Shown one piece after another: positions 35,151-43,364 of a stretch of 57,185 nt of DNA. Origin of the DNA: an uncultured Pelagibacteraceae bacterium (GTDB taxonomy: Bacteria; Pseudomonadota; Alphaproteobacteria; Pelagibacterales; Pelagibacteraceae); contig CABYDS010000007.1 of the NCBI GenBank assembly GCA_902517745.1, positions 1 through 57,185 on the forward strand. The letters run 5' to 3'. Under the pieces are notes generated by a model. That model worked only from the letters and a program-made list of their open reading frames with translations. It searched no databases and was not told where the DNA came from. Each line of letters opens with the position of its first letter. The first letter of the stretch is position 1. The position numbers were made by a program, and so were the translations under genes.

Positions 35151-36299
35151 TTATTTTGTTGGAAGATATATCTTAATTTCAGTACCTTCATTAACTTTAC
35201 TGAGAATCTCATAGTCACCTCTGTGTTGAGATATAATATGTTTCATTATAGCTAAACCTAAACCTGTACCACCAACCTTTTTACTTTTTTCTGTATCTAC
35301 TCTAAAAAATCTTTCAGTTATTCTTGGAATTAGCTGGTGAGGTATTCCAACACCTTCATCTTTAATGATAATGACAATATTTTTATCAATTAATTTACCT
35401 TCACTGATTTGACTTTTTACGTATATATTTTTTCCATCTTGTGAATATTTAATTGAATTATCAATTAAATTTGAAAATACAGTTAACAATTTATCATTAT
35501 CACCAAAAACTAAGGTTGGTTCCATAAGTTCAATATGTAAATTGATTTTCTTTTTTTTAAGAATTAATTCAAAGTTACTTTTAATATTTGTAAAAAGATC
35601 ATTTAAGCTCACAATTTTATTAGGCTTGATATGTTCTTCCAATTCTATTCTACTTAAAATCAATAAATCATTGATTAGGTTTTCCATTCTTAATACTTGA
35701 TCAGACATGATAGACATAAATTTTTTTTGCGCCTCTTGGTCTTTTGAAGCTGGTCCAAGAATAGTTTCTAACGAACCTTTAATCGAAACTAAAGGTGTTC
35801 TTAATTCATGACTCACATTTGCAACAAAATCAGTTTTTAGTTTTTGTGCTTTTGTTATTTCTGTAAAATCTTTTAGAAACAATACGACAGAGTTTATTTC
35901 TGGAAACAAATGAGTCGGACCAGGAATAACATAGATTTTGTAAAGTTGATAAGATGGTAAATTTATTTCTACATTGACATTTTTTGTTGTTTGATCTTTG
36001 ATAGCCTCTTCAATCGTTTCTAATAATTTTGTATCTCTAATTACACTTGAAATATTTTTATCAATTAGGTTTTCTCCAAAACGTTGTTTTGCACTTTTGT
36101 TTAGATATTTGATTAAATTATATTTATCTAAAGCAAAGAATTGATCTTCTAATTCTTCAATAATTACTCTTTTTCCTAAATCATCCTTATTAGTCTTGTT
36201 TACAACTGGTGCTGTGTTTTCTGGCTTAATATTTTTTTTAAATAAAAAATATAATAAAATGATTATTATAACTATAAGTATCAACTCTGCCCAAAACAT
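35151..36299 (-). CDS. phoR: phosphate regulon sensor histidine kinase PhoR
   Basis: PhoR phosphorylates PhoB when the Pst-PhoU system signals phosphate shortage. The 382 residues have one N-terminal membrane segment (about 4-20), a PAS-like domain (about 50-150), HisKA with phospho-acceptor His164 (FVANVSHELRTPL), and HATPase_c with N box (VFSNLIDNSIKYS), G1 (KDEGVGIP) and G2 (GGTGLGLAI). The lack of a large periplasmic sensor is typical of PhoR. It lies 34 bp downstream of the glycosyltransferase, so plcP-agt-phoR may be one transcript. Confidence 0.92.
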   Translation of the reverse strand: MFWAELILIVIIIILLYFLFKKNIKPENTAPVVNKTNKDDLGKRVIIEELEDQFFALDKYNLIKYLNKSAKQRFGENLIDKNISSVIRDTKLLETIEEAIKDQTTKNVNVEINLPSYQLYKIYVIPGPTHLFPEINSVVLFLKDFTEITKAQKLKTDFVANVSHELRTPLVSIKGSLETILGPASKDQEAQKKFMSIMSDQVLRMENLINDLLILSRIELEEHIKPNKIVSLNDLFTNIKSNFELILKKKKINLHIELMEPTLVFGDNDKLLTVFSNLIDNSIKYSQDGKNIYVKSQISEGKLIDKNIVIIIKDEGVGIPHQLIPRITERFFRVDTEKSKKVGGTGLGLAIMKHIISQHRGDYEILSKVNEGTEIKIYLPTK

Positions 36300-36333
36300 G
36301 GATATGTTTTAACAAATGTAATGTATATTGTCT

Positions 36334-37341
36334 TTAATTATTAGGTGAAATATTTTCAAAAAATATTTTTGCCGTTTCCTCCCAAGAATATTTTTTTGCA
36401 AAATCAAGACAATCTTGACGACTTACCTTCAAAGCTTTTAAAGCAGAGGTTTTCAAATCATTATCTAAAGTATCAATATTAGTACCCCCCAATATATCTT
36501 TAGGTCCCGGTACAGGGTAAGCTGCGACTGGTGTGCCACAATTTAAAGACTCTAAGACAACTATACCAAACGTATCTGTTTTACTTGGAAATACAAAAAC
36601 ATCAGATGATGCAAAATGAGAAGCTAATTCTCCATTTGTTTTCTCACCTAAAAAAATGTCTTTTGGAAACTTTTTTTTTAAATTGTTTAAATCAGGACCT
36701 TTACCAATTATAATTTTAGTACCTTCAAGATCTAAATCTAAAAATGCTTTGATATTTTTTTCAACAGCAACTCTTCCAACATATATCCATATAGGTCTTT
36801 TATAAGGTAAGTCTTTCTTAATGGGGTTTTTAAATGCACCATGATTACCTCCTCTGGTCCATGTAACCATTTTATTGTTATCAATACCTAAAGAAATTAA
36901 TTCTTCACGCATAGATTCTGTTGTTACTAAAATTCTTTCAGCTTTATTATGAAAATTGCATAAAAATTTTTCTGACCATTTAGCTGGAATGATAGGCATA
37001 TAAAGTTTCATGTATTTATCAAATCTTGTGTGAAAACTTGTGGTAAATTTTAAGCCATTTTTAATGCAATGTCTTCGTGCCATAAACCCTAAGGGTCCTT
37101 CTGTTGCAATATGTATTGCATCAGGTTTAATTGAATTAATTAAGTTACTTACACGGGGCCAAACATTTAAGGACAATCTAATTTCATTATATTTTGGCAT
37201 GGGCACGGTAAGAAATTGTTGAGGAGTAATATATTCAATAGTTTGACCTTGTGATTTAAGAATTTCACCAGTTTCGTGGAGAGTTCTTACAACACCATTA
37301 ACTTGAGGGTAATAAGCATCGGTAACAATTAATATTTTCAT
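36334..37341 (-). CDS. agt: GT4 glycosyltransferase, Agt-like (diacylglycerol glycosyltransferase)
   Basis: The 335-residue GT-B enzyme begins ILIVTDAYYPQVNGVVRTLHETG, typical of GT4 transferases that glycosylate lipids. FHTRFDKYM and the C-terminal YVGRVAVEKN, GKGPD and FPSKTDTFGIVVLESLNCGTP nucleotide-sugar motifs follow; the first acid of the EX7E motif is Asp256. It starts 3 bp after the PlcP-like gene. In the known PlcP-Agt pathway, diacylglycerol freed from phospholipids is glycosylated to phosphorus-free lipids during phosphate starvation. Other lipid or mannosyl acceptors are possible. Confidence 0.75.
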   Translation of the reverse strand: MKILIVTDAYYPQVNGVVRTLHETGEILKSQGQTIEYITPQQFLTVPMPKYNEIRLSLNVWPRVSNLINSIKPDAIHIATEGPLGFMARRHCIKNGLKFTTSFHTRFDKYMKLYMPIIPAKWSEKFLCNFHNKAERILVTTESMREELISLGIDNNKMVTWTRGGNHGAFKNPIKKDLPYKRPIWIYVGRVAVEKNIKAFLDLDLEGTKIIIGKGPDLNNLKKKFPKDIFLGEKTNGELASHFASSDVFVFPSKTDTFGIVVLESLNCGTPVAAYPVPGPKDILGGTNIDTLDNDLKTSALKALKVSRQDCLDFAKKYSWEETAKIFFENISPNN

Positions 37342-37344
37342 TCT

Positions 37345-38151
37345 TTAAGATGCTTTTTTGAATGAACCGATCCTGTTATTATCAATATTTTCTGAAATAT
37401 ATTCGTTTCTTTTTTTATCCCAATAAATTATCTCAAAAGTTCCATCATATTTTTCTGCCAAGGCTGTACATGACTCAACCCAATCGCCACAATTTAAATA
37501 ATTAACACCATCAAGATTTAAATTTTCAGCATGATGTATGTGTCCACAAATTATTCCATCAAATTTTTTCCTTTTTGCATATGAAGAAAGTGTGTTTTCA
37601 TATTCACCTATAAATTTTACAGCATTTTTTACCTTATATTTTAAAAATTTTGCCAATGACCAATAGTCTTTACCTCTCAATTTTCTAAAAAAATTTATAA
37701 TAACATTAATTTTAAGTAATAATTCATAGGCAATAGCTCCTAATTTAGAAAGCCATTTAGCATATTTCATTACTCCGTCCCAAGCATCACCATGAACAAC
37801 TAAATATTTTTTTCCTAACTGCGTTTCATGAATAACTCTATTTACTATTTTAATATCACCTAAATGCATTGGAATAAATTTTCTAAATACCTCATCATGA
37901 TTTCCAATTATGTAAAATACTTTTGTCCCGTGCCTGGCTTTTCTCAATATTTTTTGTATGACATCATTATGCTCTTGAGGCCAATAGAAACTCTTTTGCA
38001 TTGCCCAAACATCGATTATATCTCCAACTAAATAAAGGTTCTCGGATCTTGAATTCTTAAAAAATTCTAAAAGCTTGTTAGCTTGACAACCTTTGGTGCC
38101 AAGATGCACATCAGATATAAATATACTCTTATATTTTAATAACGGAGGCAT
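37345..38151 (-). CDS. plcP: PlcP-like metallophosphoesterase (phospholipase C)
   Basis: The 268-residue calcineurin-like phosphoesterase has all metal-binding motifs: SDVHLG (Asp14, His16), VGDIID (Asp44), GNHDE (83-87), VVHGD (His120) and GHIHH (203-207). It resembles UDP-2,3-diacylglucosamine hydrolases (LpxH-like) and the related PlcP, which removes phospholipid head groups under phosphate starvation. Adjacency to a GT4 transferase, phoR and a dagK-like gene favours PlcP. No signal peptide is seen, so it acts on the cytoplasmic face. An AACGGAGG-type ribosome site precedes the ATG closely. Confidence 0.78.
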   Translation of the reverse strand: MPPLLKYKSIFISDVHLGTKGCQANKLLEFFKNSRSENLYLVGDIIDVWAMQKSFYWPQEHNDVIQKILRKARHGTKVFYIIGNHDEVFRKFIPMHLGDIKIVNRVIHETQLGKKYLVVHGDAWDGVMKYAKWLSKLGAIAYELLLKINVIINFFRKLRGKDYWSLAKFLKYKVKNAVKFIGEYENTLSSYAKRKKFDGIICGHIHHAENLNLDGVNYLNCGDWVESCTALAEKYDGTFEIIYWDKKRNEYISENIDNNRIGSFKKAS

Positions 38152-38165
38152 TAAAAAAACCTATT

Positions 38166-38183
38166 TTGTAACACAACTGTAAC
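38166..38183 (+). promoter_or_regulatory. Pho-box-like direct repeat 1 upstream of dagK-like gene
   Basis: TTGTAAC-ACAA-CTGTAAC has two near-identical 7-mers 11 bp apart, matching the pstS Pho box in layout (CTGTAAT repeats). Its orientation points at the dagK-like gene, whose start is 67 bp downstream. It is in the 99-bp region shared with the divergent plcP gene, where a bound PhoB might also act, although no Pho box in the plcP orientation was found. Confidence 0.6.
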
Positions 38184-38201
38184 TCGAATCATTTAATTCT
38201 T

Positions 38202-38219
38202 ATGTCATTGAAATGTTAA
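38202..38219 (+). promoter_or_regulatory. possible Pho-box-like repeat 2 upstream of dagK-like gene
   Basis: ATGTCAT-TGAA-ATGTTAA is a weaker pair of 7-mers with the same 11-bp spacing and orientation, 31 bp before the dagK-like start. Only the first half-site is close to consensus, so this could be chance in AT-rich DNA. Confidence 0.3.
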
Positions 38220-38250
38220 AGATTTATTAAAAATTAGTTACGAAAAAATT

Positions 38251-39135
38251 ATGCATTATTGTTTGATTTATAACCTTAATTCTTCAACAGGGAAAAAAAT
38301 AAAATTTGTAAATAAGATTTATGAAAAATTAAAAATTAACAACTCTGTAGATTATTTCAAAACCAAATCTGAAAAAGAGGCGAAAGAAATATTTTTGGAA
38401 TTTAAAAATAAAAATTATGATAGATTGATAGTTGCTGGTGGAGATGGATCAGTATCATTTGCTATCAATGAATTGATAAAAAATGACTTTGATTTTAATG
38501 ATAAATTTGCAATTGGGTACATACCGGCTGGAACAGCCAATTTACTTCAAGCAGAGTTATCGATAAATAAAAAAGTAGACGATATTTGTAATATTTTAAC
38601 ATCAAATAATTATAAACAATCTAATCTTATAAAAATAAATAAAAATTATTTTTTTTTAATGGCTGGTATTGGTTGGGATGCTAAAATTGTTCACTCTATT
38701 GATACACGTATAAAAAAAATACTTGGTAAGATAATATTTGGTTTAAAAGGGTTTCAGCATTTTTTATTTATGAAAAATAATAAACTTGATGTTTTCTTTG
38801 ATGGTCAAAAATATCAAGCTGATTGGGTATTAAGTTCTAATACCAAATATTATGCTGGTCATCATAAGATAAATAAGTCAAACATTTTTGATGATAGATT
38901 AATAACTTATGTTTTTAAAGATTTAAGTAGGCTAAAATTAATGTATTATATTATTTTGATAATTATTTATGGAGATTTATCAAGAAACAAATCTGTTATA
39001 ACCACCTATTCAAAAAGTATCCAAATTAATTGCAATAATTTTGAAATTCCCGTTCAGGTTGATGGAGATAATTTTGGATGTCACAATAAGATTGATATTG
39101 AATTTTCACAAAAAAAAGTAAATTTTTTACTATAA
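38251..39135 (+). CDS. diacylglycerol kinase family lipid kinase (YegS/DagK-like)
   Basis: The 294-residue protein has the DAGK catalytic signature as AGGDGS (62-67, where GGDGT is usual), followed by the lipid-kinase motif YIPAGTANLLQAEL (GTAN at 94-97, with Leu where many relatives have Asp). The C-terminal half has the expected beta-sandwich and ends QVDGDNFG. It could return diacylglycerol to phosphatidic acid, balancing PlcP activity encoded divergently 99 bp away. Sphingosine-kinase-like activity on another lipid is the alternative. Confidence 0.78.
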   Translation: MHYCLIYNLNSSTGKKIKFVNKIYEKLKINNSVDYFKTKSEKEAKEIFLEFKNKNYDRLIVAGGDGSVSFAINELIKNDFDFNDKFAIGYIPAGTANLLQAELSINKKVDDICNILTSNNYKQSNLIKINKNYFFLMAGIGWDAKIVHSIDTRIKKILGKIIFGLKGFQHFLFMKNNKLDVFFDGQKYQADWVLSSNTKYYAGHHKINKSNIFDDRLITYVFKDLSRLKLMYYIILIIIYGDLSRNKSVITTYSKSIQINCNNFEIPVQVDGDNFGCHNKIDIEFSQKKVNFLL

Positions 39136-39164
39136 TTTTAATAACAAAATTTTAGACAAATTAT

Positions 39165-39193
39165 TTTACTTAGAAATTTAAATTAAATATAAT
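39165..39193 (+). promoter_or_regulatory. near-consensus promoter of the lysine-rich protein gene
   Basis: A perfect -10 hexamer TATAAT lies at 39188-39193, with TTTACT (four of six matches to TTGACA) 17 bp upstream at 39165-39170. Transcription would start near 39200, leaving a short leader that contains a strong ribosome site. Confidence 0.5.
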
Positions 39194-39219
39194 AATTTAA
39201 ATTTTCATAGGAGGTGATG

Positions 39220-39429
39220 ATGGGTAAGAAGTTAAAGAAAAATGAAAAAAGAAAAAAAAAGTTTATCAAATCAATAGATAAACTTAAAAATAAGATTAAT
39301 TTAAAGGAAAAAAAACTAGCTAAAATTAATATAAAAATTGCAGGTATTGAAAAAAAAGTTGCCGAAAAAAAAGCAAAAAAATTAGCTAAAAAGAAAACCA
39401 GTGAGAGTCCTGCGTCTGTAAATAATTAA
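39220..39429 (+). CDS. small lysine-rich basic protein, unknown function
   Basis: From ATG 39220 the protein has 69 residues, of which about 26 are lysine. Residues 1-60 look like one long charged helix or coiled coil (KINLKEKKLAKINIKIAGIEKK), and the tail is Ser/Pro/Asn-rich. The Shine-Dalgarno AGGAGGTGAT (39209-39218) fully matches the anti-SD, with 5-base spacing to this ATG, and a GC-stem hairpin follows the stop. Together with a near-consensus promoter this suggests high expression. Nucleic-acid, ribosome or polyphosphate binding would suit the charge, but none is shown. Confidence 0.7.
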   Translation: MGKKLKKNEKRKKKFIKSIDKLKNKINLKEKKLAKINIKIAGIEKKVAEKKAKKLAKKKTSESPASVNN

Positions 39430-39446
39430 TGTATAAAATTGTCCCT

Positions 39447-39470
39447 CCCCTTTTTTATAACAAAAAGGGG
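39447..39470. terminator. hairpin downstream of the lysine-rich protein gene
   Basis: CCCCTTTTT and AAAAAGGGG form a 9-bp stem around a 6-base loop, extendable with a bulge by CCT/AGG. No U-tract follows on the plus strand, so it may stabilise the 3' end of a highly expressed short mRNA or be a bidirectional stop between converging units. The rest of the 166-bp gap to 39595 holds only the short frame at 39509-39562. Confidence 0.5.
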
Positions 39471-39508
39471 GAAGGTAGTTAATCAACAAAATTTTAAACA
39501 AAGAGGAA

Positions 39509-39562
39509 ATGAAGATGTTTTATTATTTAAAATCTTTGTTAATTATTTTTAATAAACTTTAA
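39509..39562 (+). CDS. possible 17-residue hydrophobic micro-protein
   Basis: A frame MKMFYYLKSLLIIFNKL follows a GAGG ribosome site at 39503-39506, with an in-frame ATG at 39509 and another at 39515 that has better spacing. It would encode a single hydrophobic helix. The length is too short for statistics, so it may be chance in AT-rich sequence. It lies after the hairpin and converges on the EamA transporter gene. Confidence 0.25.
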   Translation: MKMFYYLKSLLIIFNKL

Positions 39563-39595
39563 TGACAAAAATATTTATAGATTGTTACAATTTAA

Positions 39596-40435
39596 TTAAA
39601 ATAATTTAATCCCAATCACACCTATTAAAATAAATAAAATTGATATGATTTTTTTTAAATTGATACTTTCTTTTAATAAAAAATATCCAATAAATATTGA
39701 TAATAAAATACTTGTTTCTCTTAAAGATGTAACAACTGGTATTGGAGCTTTTGTAAATGCCCATACAGCCAAGGCATAACTAGCATATGATAATGTTACA
39801 CCATAAAAAAATATCATTTTACCGTCTCTATAAACCCTTTTAATAATATCCTTTTGACCTCTCAAACTAAGAATAAATGGGAAAATCATAGCGTTTAATA
39901 TGAAAGACCAGCTGACAAAAGATATTGCAGAATTACTCGCTCTTGCTCCATATCCATCTACGAGAGAGTATGAGCCAATAAACAAACCTGTTGTAAAAGA
40001 AAATTTAATTACATTTAAGCTACTGTTTTTATAATCGGAAATACCAAGAAAAAAAATACCAAAACATATTAAGAAAATAGAGATCAAAATAAACTTATTT
40101 AAAACAACGCCTAAAAATAAAATTGAGACTACAGTTACAAATAAGGGGCCTGTGCCTCTTGCTATAGGATAGACTTTTGTTAAGTCTCCAATTTCATAAG
40201 ATCTAAGCAAGAACCATTGATAGCCGATGTGAACAACAATACTTGCGAAGATATAAGGTATACTTTCTATTGAGGGTGCGGGTAACAAGATGATTGCAAC
40301 AATTGAAAAAGGTATATGACCTAAAATTATACCTGCTAGAGCAACTGCTTTATCCGAGTGTTTTTTGACCATGCCATTCCAAGTGGCATGAAGTAGTGCT
40401 GCCAATAAAACGACAGAAAATACTAATGTATCCAT
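39596..40435 (-). CDS. EamA-family (DMT superfamily) transporter
   Basis: The 279-residue protein has about ten membrane helices in two EamA repeats, with the motif ALLHATWNGMVKKHSDKA near the start and VVTSLRETSILLSIFIGYFLLKESI in the second repeat. Such proteins exchange or export small metabolites such as amino acids. It starts 8 bp after manC, making it the last gene of the valS-ilvD-manC operon. The substrate is unknown. Confidence 0.85.
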   Translation of the reverse strand: MDTLVFSVVLLAALLHATWNGMVKKHSDKAVALAGIILGHIPFSIVAIILLPAPSIESIPYIFASIVVHIGYQWFLLRSYEIGDLTKVYPIARGTGPLFVTVVSILFLGVVLNKFILISIFLICFGIFFLGISDYKNSSLNVIKFSFTTGLFIGSYSLVDGYGARASNSAISFVSWSFILNAMIFPFILSLRGQKDIIKRVYRDGKMIFFYGVTLSYASYALAVWAFTKAPIPVVTSLRETSILLSIFIGYFLLKESINLKKIISILFILIGVIGIKLF

Positions 40436-40443
40436 AAAGAGTA

Positions 40444-41646
40444 TTAATTCACTCTACCGTAAATATCTTGATATCTAACTATATCTGTCTCTTTTAAAAT
40501 AGGTCCAGTTTGTATTTCAATAATTTTTACTTTTTTCTTAAATTTATTTTCTATTCGATGAATTGCTTCTCTTGGTATGAATATTTTTTCTCCTGGTTTT
40601 TTTAAGAAATTTTTCTTGTTTAATGTAATTAGAGGTTTTCCATCAGTAATGGTCCAATATTCAGATCGATGAAAATGCTTTTGTAAGCTTAATTTAGACT
40701 TAGAATTAACTACTAATTCCTTCACTAGAAAGTTTTTACCTTCATATAGATTGGTATATCTGCCCCATGGTCTATGAAAAACATTTTTTTTCTTAAAGTA
40801 TTTGTTTTTGTTTTTTTTATATATTTTTGATATTTCAAACCAATTTCCAAGATCTGACCATTGAATACTAAGTTTTATTGCATTTATATCTTTTGATTTC
40901 TCAAGAATTGCGTAATCAAAAGAAATTTCCTTACATTTATCAAAGAATTTTTTATTTAAAAAATATGTATTATTTCTAACCTTAGATTTTTCTAAAGATT
41001 TTAGACATACTTTATAAATGCTAGGCTGATATTTTTTAAAGTTATTAATTATTGATGATTTTTTTAAGTAAAACATACCAGAATTCCAATAGCCTCCAGA
41101 TCTGATTATCTTTTTGGCTTTTTGCTCTGTTGGTTTTTCAATAAATTTAGTTACTTTATTTAACTTATTTATACTTTTTGTTTTAAGATATCCGTACTCA
41201 TTAGATGGTCTTGTAGGTTTAATCCCAAATATAAATATATTTTCATCACTTAAATTTTTAACATTATTTTTTATTGCTCTTGTTAAAATACTTGGATTTT
41301 CAATCAAATGGTCTGAGGTAAAAAACATTATTGGTTGATCAGTTGGAATATCTTTAATTAAAACACTTACTAAAATAGCTGGTGCTGTATTTTTTTTTGC
41401 TGGTTCTAATATTATTTTATATTTTTTTATTTTTGATTTTTTTAATGTTTTCTTAACATCTTTTAAATATTTAAGATTTGTACTGATAATTGGGAAATCG
41501 TAAGAATTATTATTTATTCGTTCAAAAGCTTTTTGTAATAAAGTCCAACCACCAAAATCAATAAATTGTTTTGCTTGAGTATTTTTTAAATTGCGCCAAA
41601 GTCGTGTTCCTGCACCACCACAAAGTATTACAGGTCTAATTTTCAT
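40444..41646 (-). CDS. manC: mannose-1-phosphate guanylyltransferase / mannose-6-phosphate isomerase
   Basis: This is a 400-residue bifunctional sugar-nucleotide enzyme that makes GDP-mannose for surface glycans. The nucleotidyltransferase motif PVILCGGAGTRLW is at 5-17, with SDHLI and EKP segments after it. The C-terminal cupin (PMI type II) domain has WGRYTNL, LSLQKHFHRSEYW and IFIPREAIHRIEN. The start ATG 41646 overlaps the ilvD stop by 4 bp (ATGA). It may supply mannose for the glycan of a lipid or polysaccharide; no glycan cluster is nearby. Confidence 0.9.
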   Translation of the reverse strand: MKIRPVILCGGAGTRLWRNLKNTQAKQFIDFGGWTLLQKAFERINNNSYDFPIISTNLKYLKDVKKTLKKSKIKKYKIILEPAKKNTAPAILVSVLIKDIPTDQPIMFFTSDHLIENPSILTRAIKNNVKNLSDENIFIFGIKPTRPSNEYGYLKTKSINKLNKVTKFIEKPTEQKAKKIIRSGGYWNSGMFYLKKSSIINNFKKYQPSIYKVCLKSLEKSKVRNNTYFLNKKFFDKCKEISFDYAILEKSKDINAIKLSIQWSDLGNWFEISKIYKKNKNKYFKKKNVFHRPWGRYTNLYEGKNFLVKELVVNSKSKLSLQKHFHRSEYWTITDGKPLITLNKKNFLKKPGEKIFIPREAIHRIENKFKKKVKIIEIQTGPILKETDIVRYQDIYGRVN

Positions 41647-43364
41647 CAAATATCTGCGTAAGTTTTAACCTCGTTTTTACCACCAGGATGTGTGGGTGCA
41701 CCTAAATAAGCTGGACCTACTGTTTGAGCATATTTCCAAAGAGTTCCGTTTCCAAAGTTCATTTTTCTTTGTTTCCATTTCTTTTTTCTCAAACTAAGCT
41801 CTTTTTTACTTAATCTAACGTTAATAGTCCCCTTTTTTGCATCTATATCAATTATATCTCCGTTCTTTAAAAGGGCTATTGGACCGCCTATAGAGGCCTC
41901 AGGACCCACATGACCAATGCAAAAGCCTCTTGTAGCCCCAGAGAACCTACCGTCCGTTATAAGGGCTACTTTCTCCCCTTTTCCTTGACCATAAATTGCA
42001 GCTGTTGTCTGCAACATTTCTCTCATTCCTGGTCCACCTTTTGGACCTTCGTATCTAATTATAATTATATCGCCGTCTTTGTATTTTCTCTCTTTTACAG
42101 CCTTGTAAGCTTTTTCTTCAGAGTCAAAACATCTTGCTCTTCCAGTAAATTGTAATTTTTTCAAACCTGCAATTTTAACAATTCCACCCTCTGGAGCTAA
42201 ATTACCTCTTAGTCCAACAACACCACCAGTTGGCGTGATTGGGTTTTTATAACTTCTCATTACTTTTTGTTTTGGATTAAATTTCACATTTTTTAAATTC
42301 TCTTTCATTGTTCTTCCTGTAACAGTCATACAATCACCATGAATATATCCACCATCGTAAAGAGTTTTTAAAAGCATTGGAACCCCTCCTGCTTCCCACA
42401 TATCTTTTGCAACATATTTTCCACCGGGTTTTAAATCAGCAAGATAAGGAGTTCTTTTAAAAATTTTTGCAACATCCATTAAATCAAATTTAATTCCAAT
42501 TTCATTTGCAATAGCTGGTAAGTGTAAACCTGCATTAGTAGATCCTCCTGTTGCAGCAACAACTGTTGCAGCATTTTCTAATGCTTTTCTTGTAACGATA
42601 TCTCTTGGTCTAATATTTTTTTCTAAAAGTTTCATTACAGCTTTGCCGCTATTAATGGCATACTTATGTCTTTCTTTATAAGGAGCAGGTGTTCCTGCTG
42701 AATACGGTAGAGCTAATCCAATTGCTTCTGAAACACATGCCATTGTATTTGCAGTAAATTGACCACCACATGCACCTGCACTTGGGCAAGCTTTTAATTC
42801 TAACTTTCTAAGAGCATGCGCTGTCATTTTTTTTGATGTATATTTTCCAACACCTTCAAAAACATCAACAACAGTTACATCTTTACCTTCAAATCTACCT
42901 GGAAGTATTGAACCTCCATAAATAAATACGCTTGGAATATTTAATCTCACCATAGACATCATTAGACCTGGTAAAGATTTATCACAGCCAGCTAAACCAA
43001 CTAAAGCATCATAACAATGACCTCTTACAGTTAATTCAGTAGAATCTGCAATTACATCTCTTGAAATCAATGAAGATTTCATTCCTTCATGACCCATAGC
43101 GATACCATCAGTAACAGTTATTGTACAAAATTCTCTAGGAGTTCCTCCTGATGCATTTACACCTTGTTTTACAAATTGAGCTTGTTTCATTAAATTAATG
43201 TTACATGGTGCAGCCTCATTCCAAGTTGAAACAACACCCACAAAAGGTTTTGCTACATCTTTTTCAGTTAAATCCATTGCATAATAAAAGGATCTTTGAG
43301 GAGCTCTGTCAGGACCTACAGTAGTATATCTGCTTGGTAGTTTTTTTTTATTAAATTTTCGCAT
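41646..43364 (-). CDS. ilvD: dihydroxy-acid dehydratase
   Basis: IlvD makes the 2-keto acids of valine and isoleucine. The 572 residues match the usual length. Fe-S cluster cysteines are Cys54, Cys127 ([11 protein letters not shown]) and Cys199 ([15 protein letters not shown]), and the C-terminus carries the Asp/Ser motifs GRFSGATRG and [17 protein letters not shown]. It overlaps valS by one base and manC by 4 bp, so branched-chain biosynthesis is coupled to valine charging. Confidence 0.97.
   Translation of the reverse strand: MRKFNKKKLPSRYTTVGPDRAPQRSFYYAMDLTEKDVAKPFVGVVSTWNEAAPCNINLMKQAQFVKQGVNASGGTPREFCTITVTDGIAMGHEGMKSSLISRDVIADSTELTVRGHCYDALVGLAGCDKSLPGLMMSMVRLNIPSVFIYGGSILPGRFEGKDVTVVDVFEGVGKYTSKKMTAHALRKLELKACPSAGACGGQFTANTMACVSEAIGLALPYSAGTPAPYKERHKYAINSGKAVMKLLEKNIRPRDIVTRKALENAATVVAATGGSTNAGLHLPAIANEIGIKFDLMDVAKIFKRTPYLADLKPGGKYVAKDMWEAGGVPMLLKTLYDGGYIHGDCMTVTGRTMKENLKNVKFNPKQKVMRSYKNPITPTGGVVGLRGNLAPEGGIVKIAGLKKLQFTGRARCFDSEEKAYKAVKERKYKDGDIIIIRYEGPKGGPGMREMLQTTAAIYGQGKGEKVALITDGRFSGATRGFCIGHVGPEASIGGPIALLKNGDIIDIDAKKGTINVRLSKKELSLRKKKWKQRKMNFGNGTLWKYAQTVGPAYLGAPTHPGGKNEVKTYADI

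Noticed and set aside
38152..38250. Pho box in the minus orientation for plcP
   Set aside because: Only weak TTTAATA/TTTAACA-type 11-bp periodicity is visible, which is expected by chance in such AT-rich sequence.
39562..39609. Second 15-codon frame overlapping the stop of the possible micro-protein
   Set aside because: No ribosome site of its own, runs into the 3' end of the EamA gene, and shows no protein-like pattern.
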